DNA from: Raphanus sativus
Taxonomy: Eukaryota; Streptophyta; Magnoliopsida; Brassicales; Brassicaceae
Direction: 5' to 3'
Length of the DNA: 64,000 nucleotides
Assembly: GCF_000801105.2 (NCBI RefSeq)
Contig: NC_079519.1
Span: forward strand, 9,422,668-9,486,667
Shown here one piece after another: positions 61,325 through 64,000 of this stretch. Below the pieces are notes generated by a model that was given only the letters and a program-made list of their open reading frames with translations, was not told the DNA's origin and ran no database searches. Position 1 is the first letter of the stretch. Every line of letters starts with the position of its first letter. The position numbers and the translations under genes are program-made.

Positions 61325-63239
61325 TCATATGGGTTCCAAAGGCGATGCGTTCCTGAAATATCGTCCTTTGAAAACCCGGGAGAATAGAGACTGAGGTTTC
61401 TCTATTAATCTCCAAAATTGCTTTCCTAGCATAGCTGTACTAAAGTCCGTGAAGTCTTTAAAACCCAAACCTCCCTCTTCCTTAGGTAAGCAAACTTTGT
61501 CCCATGATTGCCAGTGCATCCCTCGGGTTGATCCCCCTGGACTCCACCAGAACTTGGACACTGCACTCGTAAGCTTCTTTATGACCGTTTTTGGTATACG
61601 AAAGCTGGCCATAATATGGTTTGGTAATGCTGTAATCACTGATTTAATGATCACTTCCTTCCCTCCCTTTGAGAAAAACCTAAGAGTCCAACCGTTGACT
61701 CTATCATTGAGGGGCTCTTGAACAAATCCAAAAACCTGAACTTTTGAGCCACTCAGATTTTCCGGTATTCCCAGGTAAAATCCCACCCTTCCTTGATTTT
61801 GTATCCCCAGTATATCCCGTAGTTTTTGTCTATCCTCTTCTCCAATCTTATGACCGAATTGAATTGAAGATTTATCAAAATTTATTTGCTGTCCTGATGC
61901 CTCCTCATATTCCTTCAATATCCTGAGAATTATCTGACACTCCTTTTTTTTGTGCTTTGCAAAAAAAAAGACTATCATCTGCGAAAAGCAAATGAGAGAT
62001 AGATGGGCACTCCCTGGCCACCTTTATTCCTGTCAGTTGTTTTTCTCGTTCCGCCTTCTTAATATTTGCTATCAGTGCCTCCGTGCACAGTATAAACAAG
62101 TACGGTGATAGCGGATCTCCTTGTCGGAGTCCTCTTTCGGGCACAATATGTCCTTTTGGCTGACCGTTTAGCAAAACTTTGTATTGGACCGAAGAGATGC
62201 ATTCCATTATGAGTTTAATCTAATGATGATCAAACCCCATTTTCGCTAGTACCTGTTGGATAAAAATCCACTCCACTCTATCATAAGCCTTGCTCATATC
62301 CGTTTTAATAGCCATAAACTTGTTTTGGCAAGCCTTGTTCGTCCTCAAACCATGAAACATTTCCTGGGCGATAAGTATATTGTCAGAAATCAGTCTTCCA
62401 GATACAAAGGCTGACTGAGTTTCCGAGATGAGCGTCTTTAACCTTTGACATAAAACTTTCGAAATGATCTTGTATTCCTTCATCCTTGTTGGCCTCTCCG
62501 TCTTCGGGATAAGACAAATATTTGTCATATTTAACCTTTTATCTAACTCAGCCGATGTAAGGAAATCATTCACTAGTTCCACTAATTCCTTCTTGATGAT
62601 GTGCCATGAATGCTGGAAAAACAAAGCTGTCATCCCGTCCGGACCCGAAGCTTTCTCTGGGTGCATTATGAATAAAGCTTGTCGCACTTCTTCCTCTGTT
62701 GCTAGCCGTATTAACCTCTGATTCATTTGAGGAGTGATGGTTGGTGCTATCTCCTCCAAGAAGCCCTCAGATTCAGCCGGTGAAGTAGTTTGGAACAAAT
62801 CGTCAAAATAGTCTACTGCAACTTTTTCCAGACCTTGATCCTTGACTACCCAATTACCATTATCATCATAAAGACCAACAATTCTATTTCTAGTTCGCCG
62901 TTGTTTAGTTAATCCATGATAGAATTTTGTGTTCAGGTCCCCCGCTGTATTCCACATATTCCGACTTTTTTGCTGCCAATATTCCTCTTCATCTTTGTAC
63001 GCCTCTTGTAACTTCTTAGAGACTTCCATAATATCTTCTTGAGATCTCGTATTATCCGTTTGTACCTCTTCCAGGGCCTTCTGGAGTTCACCTATTTTTT
63101 CCTTTCCATAAGGAGGATTATTCTTTCTCCATGTTGAAATCTCATGCCGACAGCTTATTATCTTTGATACAAAGCTACTTGAGCTTCCACTTGCGTTACT
63201 TCTTAGTGAGTCATCCCATCCCCTCGCAATGGAATCCAT
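61325..63239 (-). pseudogene. LINE reverse transcriptase domain
   Basis: Segments 63239-62220, 62207-61905 and 61978-61325 make up the RT. They include EKASGPDGMTALFF, IKTDMSKAYDRVEW, GLRQGDPLSPYLF and the catalytic LLFADDSLFF. At 62460 the usual RPISLCN segment is missing, with RMKEY joined directly to KIISKVL. A stop follows KMGFDHH (62220) and a frame change lies near 61960. Confidence 0.88.
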
Positions 63240-63991
63240 GAACCCATCCTTCCCGATCCACCTTTTATCAAACCGAAATTGGCCTTACATTTCTGAATCT
63301 TATCCTCAAGAAAAGCCACGATTGGTCTGTGATCAGACCCCACCAATCCTAAATACTCTGTGTAGGAGCACGGAAATAGTGTGTGCCAGTCATCATTTGC
63401 TAGTGCGCGATCTAGTCGACATTTAACCATAACTTTATTCCTTCTTCCTTGCCAGGACATTTTGTTTCCCCGTGCTGGAAATTCTAGCAGTCCTGTGTTT
63501 CTAATCATATCGTTTAAAGGAACAAAGGATTATGGGCTTCATTATCCCCCTTCTTTTTCATGGTTACCCGTTATCTCATTTAGATCACCAATTATAAACC
63601 ACGGTTCTGATCGGACCAGTCCATATCTCGTTAGGCATTCCCAAACTTGTTCCCTTAGCCGTTGAACTGGCTCGCCATAAACAAATGTCATAAAAACACG
63701 TTTCCCAAGAATCTCCGCTTCCACGTCAATCATACGGTTACTAGAATATAGGATTTTAACCCTATACTCATTAATATAATAGAGAGCTAGTCCACCACTT
63801 AACCCTATTGGATCCACCGTAACCAGATTATCAAAACCAAAATGGCTTTGAAATCCTTGGACAAAACCGAAGTCTTGTTTTGTTTCTGATAAAAACAGGA
63901 AGTCCGGCTTATGCTTATGCCATATTTCCCGTAGGTAACTTATTGTCCATTTACTTCCTATGGCTCTACAATTCCAACTTAACACACGCAT
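63203..63991 (-). pseudogene. LINE apurinic-type endonuclease domain
   Basis: ATG 63991 opens MRVLSWNCRAIGS. Catalytic motifs are WNCR, SETKQD, GDLNE and GSDHRPIV. The frame breaks near 63540 after EKEGG and resumes with LLEFPARGNKMSWQGRR. The endonuclease nicks target DNA to prime reverse transcription. Confidence 0.87.
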
Positions 63992-64000
63992 AAAAAAGGA

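Larger units (their letters stand above)
59931..64000 (-). mobile_element. L1-type LINE (5' end beyond window), frameshifted
   Basis: Read on minus: endonuclease (63991-63203), reverse transcriptase (about 63000-61325), zinc-ribbon-like RT-associated domain (61249-60602), RNase H (60426-59974), then a T run on plus at ~59929-59937 representing the poly(A) tail. Breaks occur near 63540, 63220, 62460, 62215, 61950, 61290, 60760 and 60450. ORF1 and the promoter would lie right of the window. Domain order fits plant L1-clade LINEs with a 3' RNase H. Confidence 0.92.

Overview
The window is nuclear DNA of a crucifer (Brassicaceae, most likely Brassica, Raphanus or a close relative). Four single-copy-type genes lie in the order PORA-like, PTAC15/mTERF8-like, START-domain and COMT1-like. 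From memory this is the Arabidopsis chromosome 5 order At5g54190-At5g54180-At5g54170-At5g54160, read in reverse. Introns, AT-rich spacers, and TE families with exact target-site duplications (TSDs) all fit a plant chromosome arm rich in mobile elements.

Layout. 1-7462: a Tekay/Del-like Ty3/gypsy chromovirus inserted in the NADPH-binding motif of a PORA-like gene, whose broken 3' part runs to 8080. 9270-10858: an intact two-exon plastid mTERF gene (minus). 11.0-12.8 kb: a retroposon, a dispersed repeat and a Stowaway MITE. 13914-15682: an intact six-exon START gene (plus). 16202-20243: COMT1 copy a (minus), with a 2-bp frameshift, a hAT element in its 5' leader, and a retroposon plus a Helitron in intron 1. 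22.3-24.2 kb: an Athila fragment. 25.0-34.8 kb: a nest in which ~290-bp inverted arms enclose a small gene, a short-LTR copia element, a hAT-like element and a Helitron. 35.2-36.8 kb: a RIN13-like pseudogene split by a TRIM. 37480-42765: COMT1 copy b (minus), whose last exon is split by a CACTA element carrying fragments of an mTERF gene and a protein kinase. 43.6-58 kb: almost only mobile DNA (retroposon-like block, telomere-like foldback, second CACTA, hAT inside hAT, SINE, Helitrons, Harbinger-type element). 59.94-64.0 kb: a decayed L1-type LINE (minus) running off the right edge.

Only two genes look intact: the plastid mTERF gene and the START gene. The PORA copy and both COMT1 copies (caffeate/5-hydroxyferulate O-methylation for lignin, sinapate and flavonol methyl ethers) are each broken by independent lesions. 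This suggests a subgenome block losing genes, with functional paralogues elsewhere.

The most unusual observations are: (1) a Pack-CACTA that carries an intron-containing copy of part of the same mTERF gene that stands about 28 kb away; (2) an 83-bp GT-AG, frame-preserving intron at the gag-protease junction of the chromovirus; (3) a copia element with nearly identical LTRs but a decayed interior and about four ~195-bp leader repeats; (4) a large inverted-repeat unit around a glycine-zipper gene that served as a landing pad for three other elements. Positions, TSDs and splice sites were read directly; family names and Arabidopsis locus identities come from memory and could not be searched.
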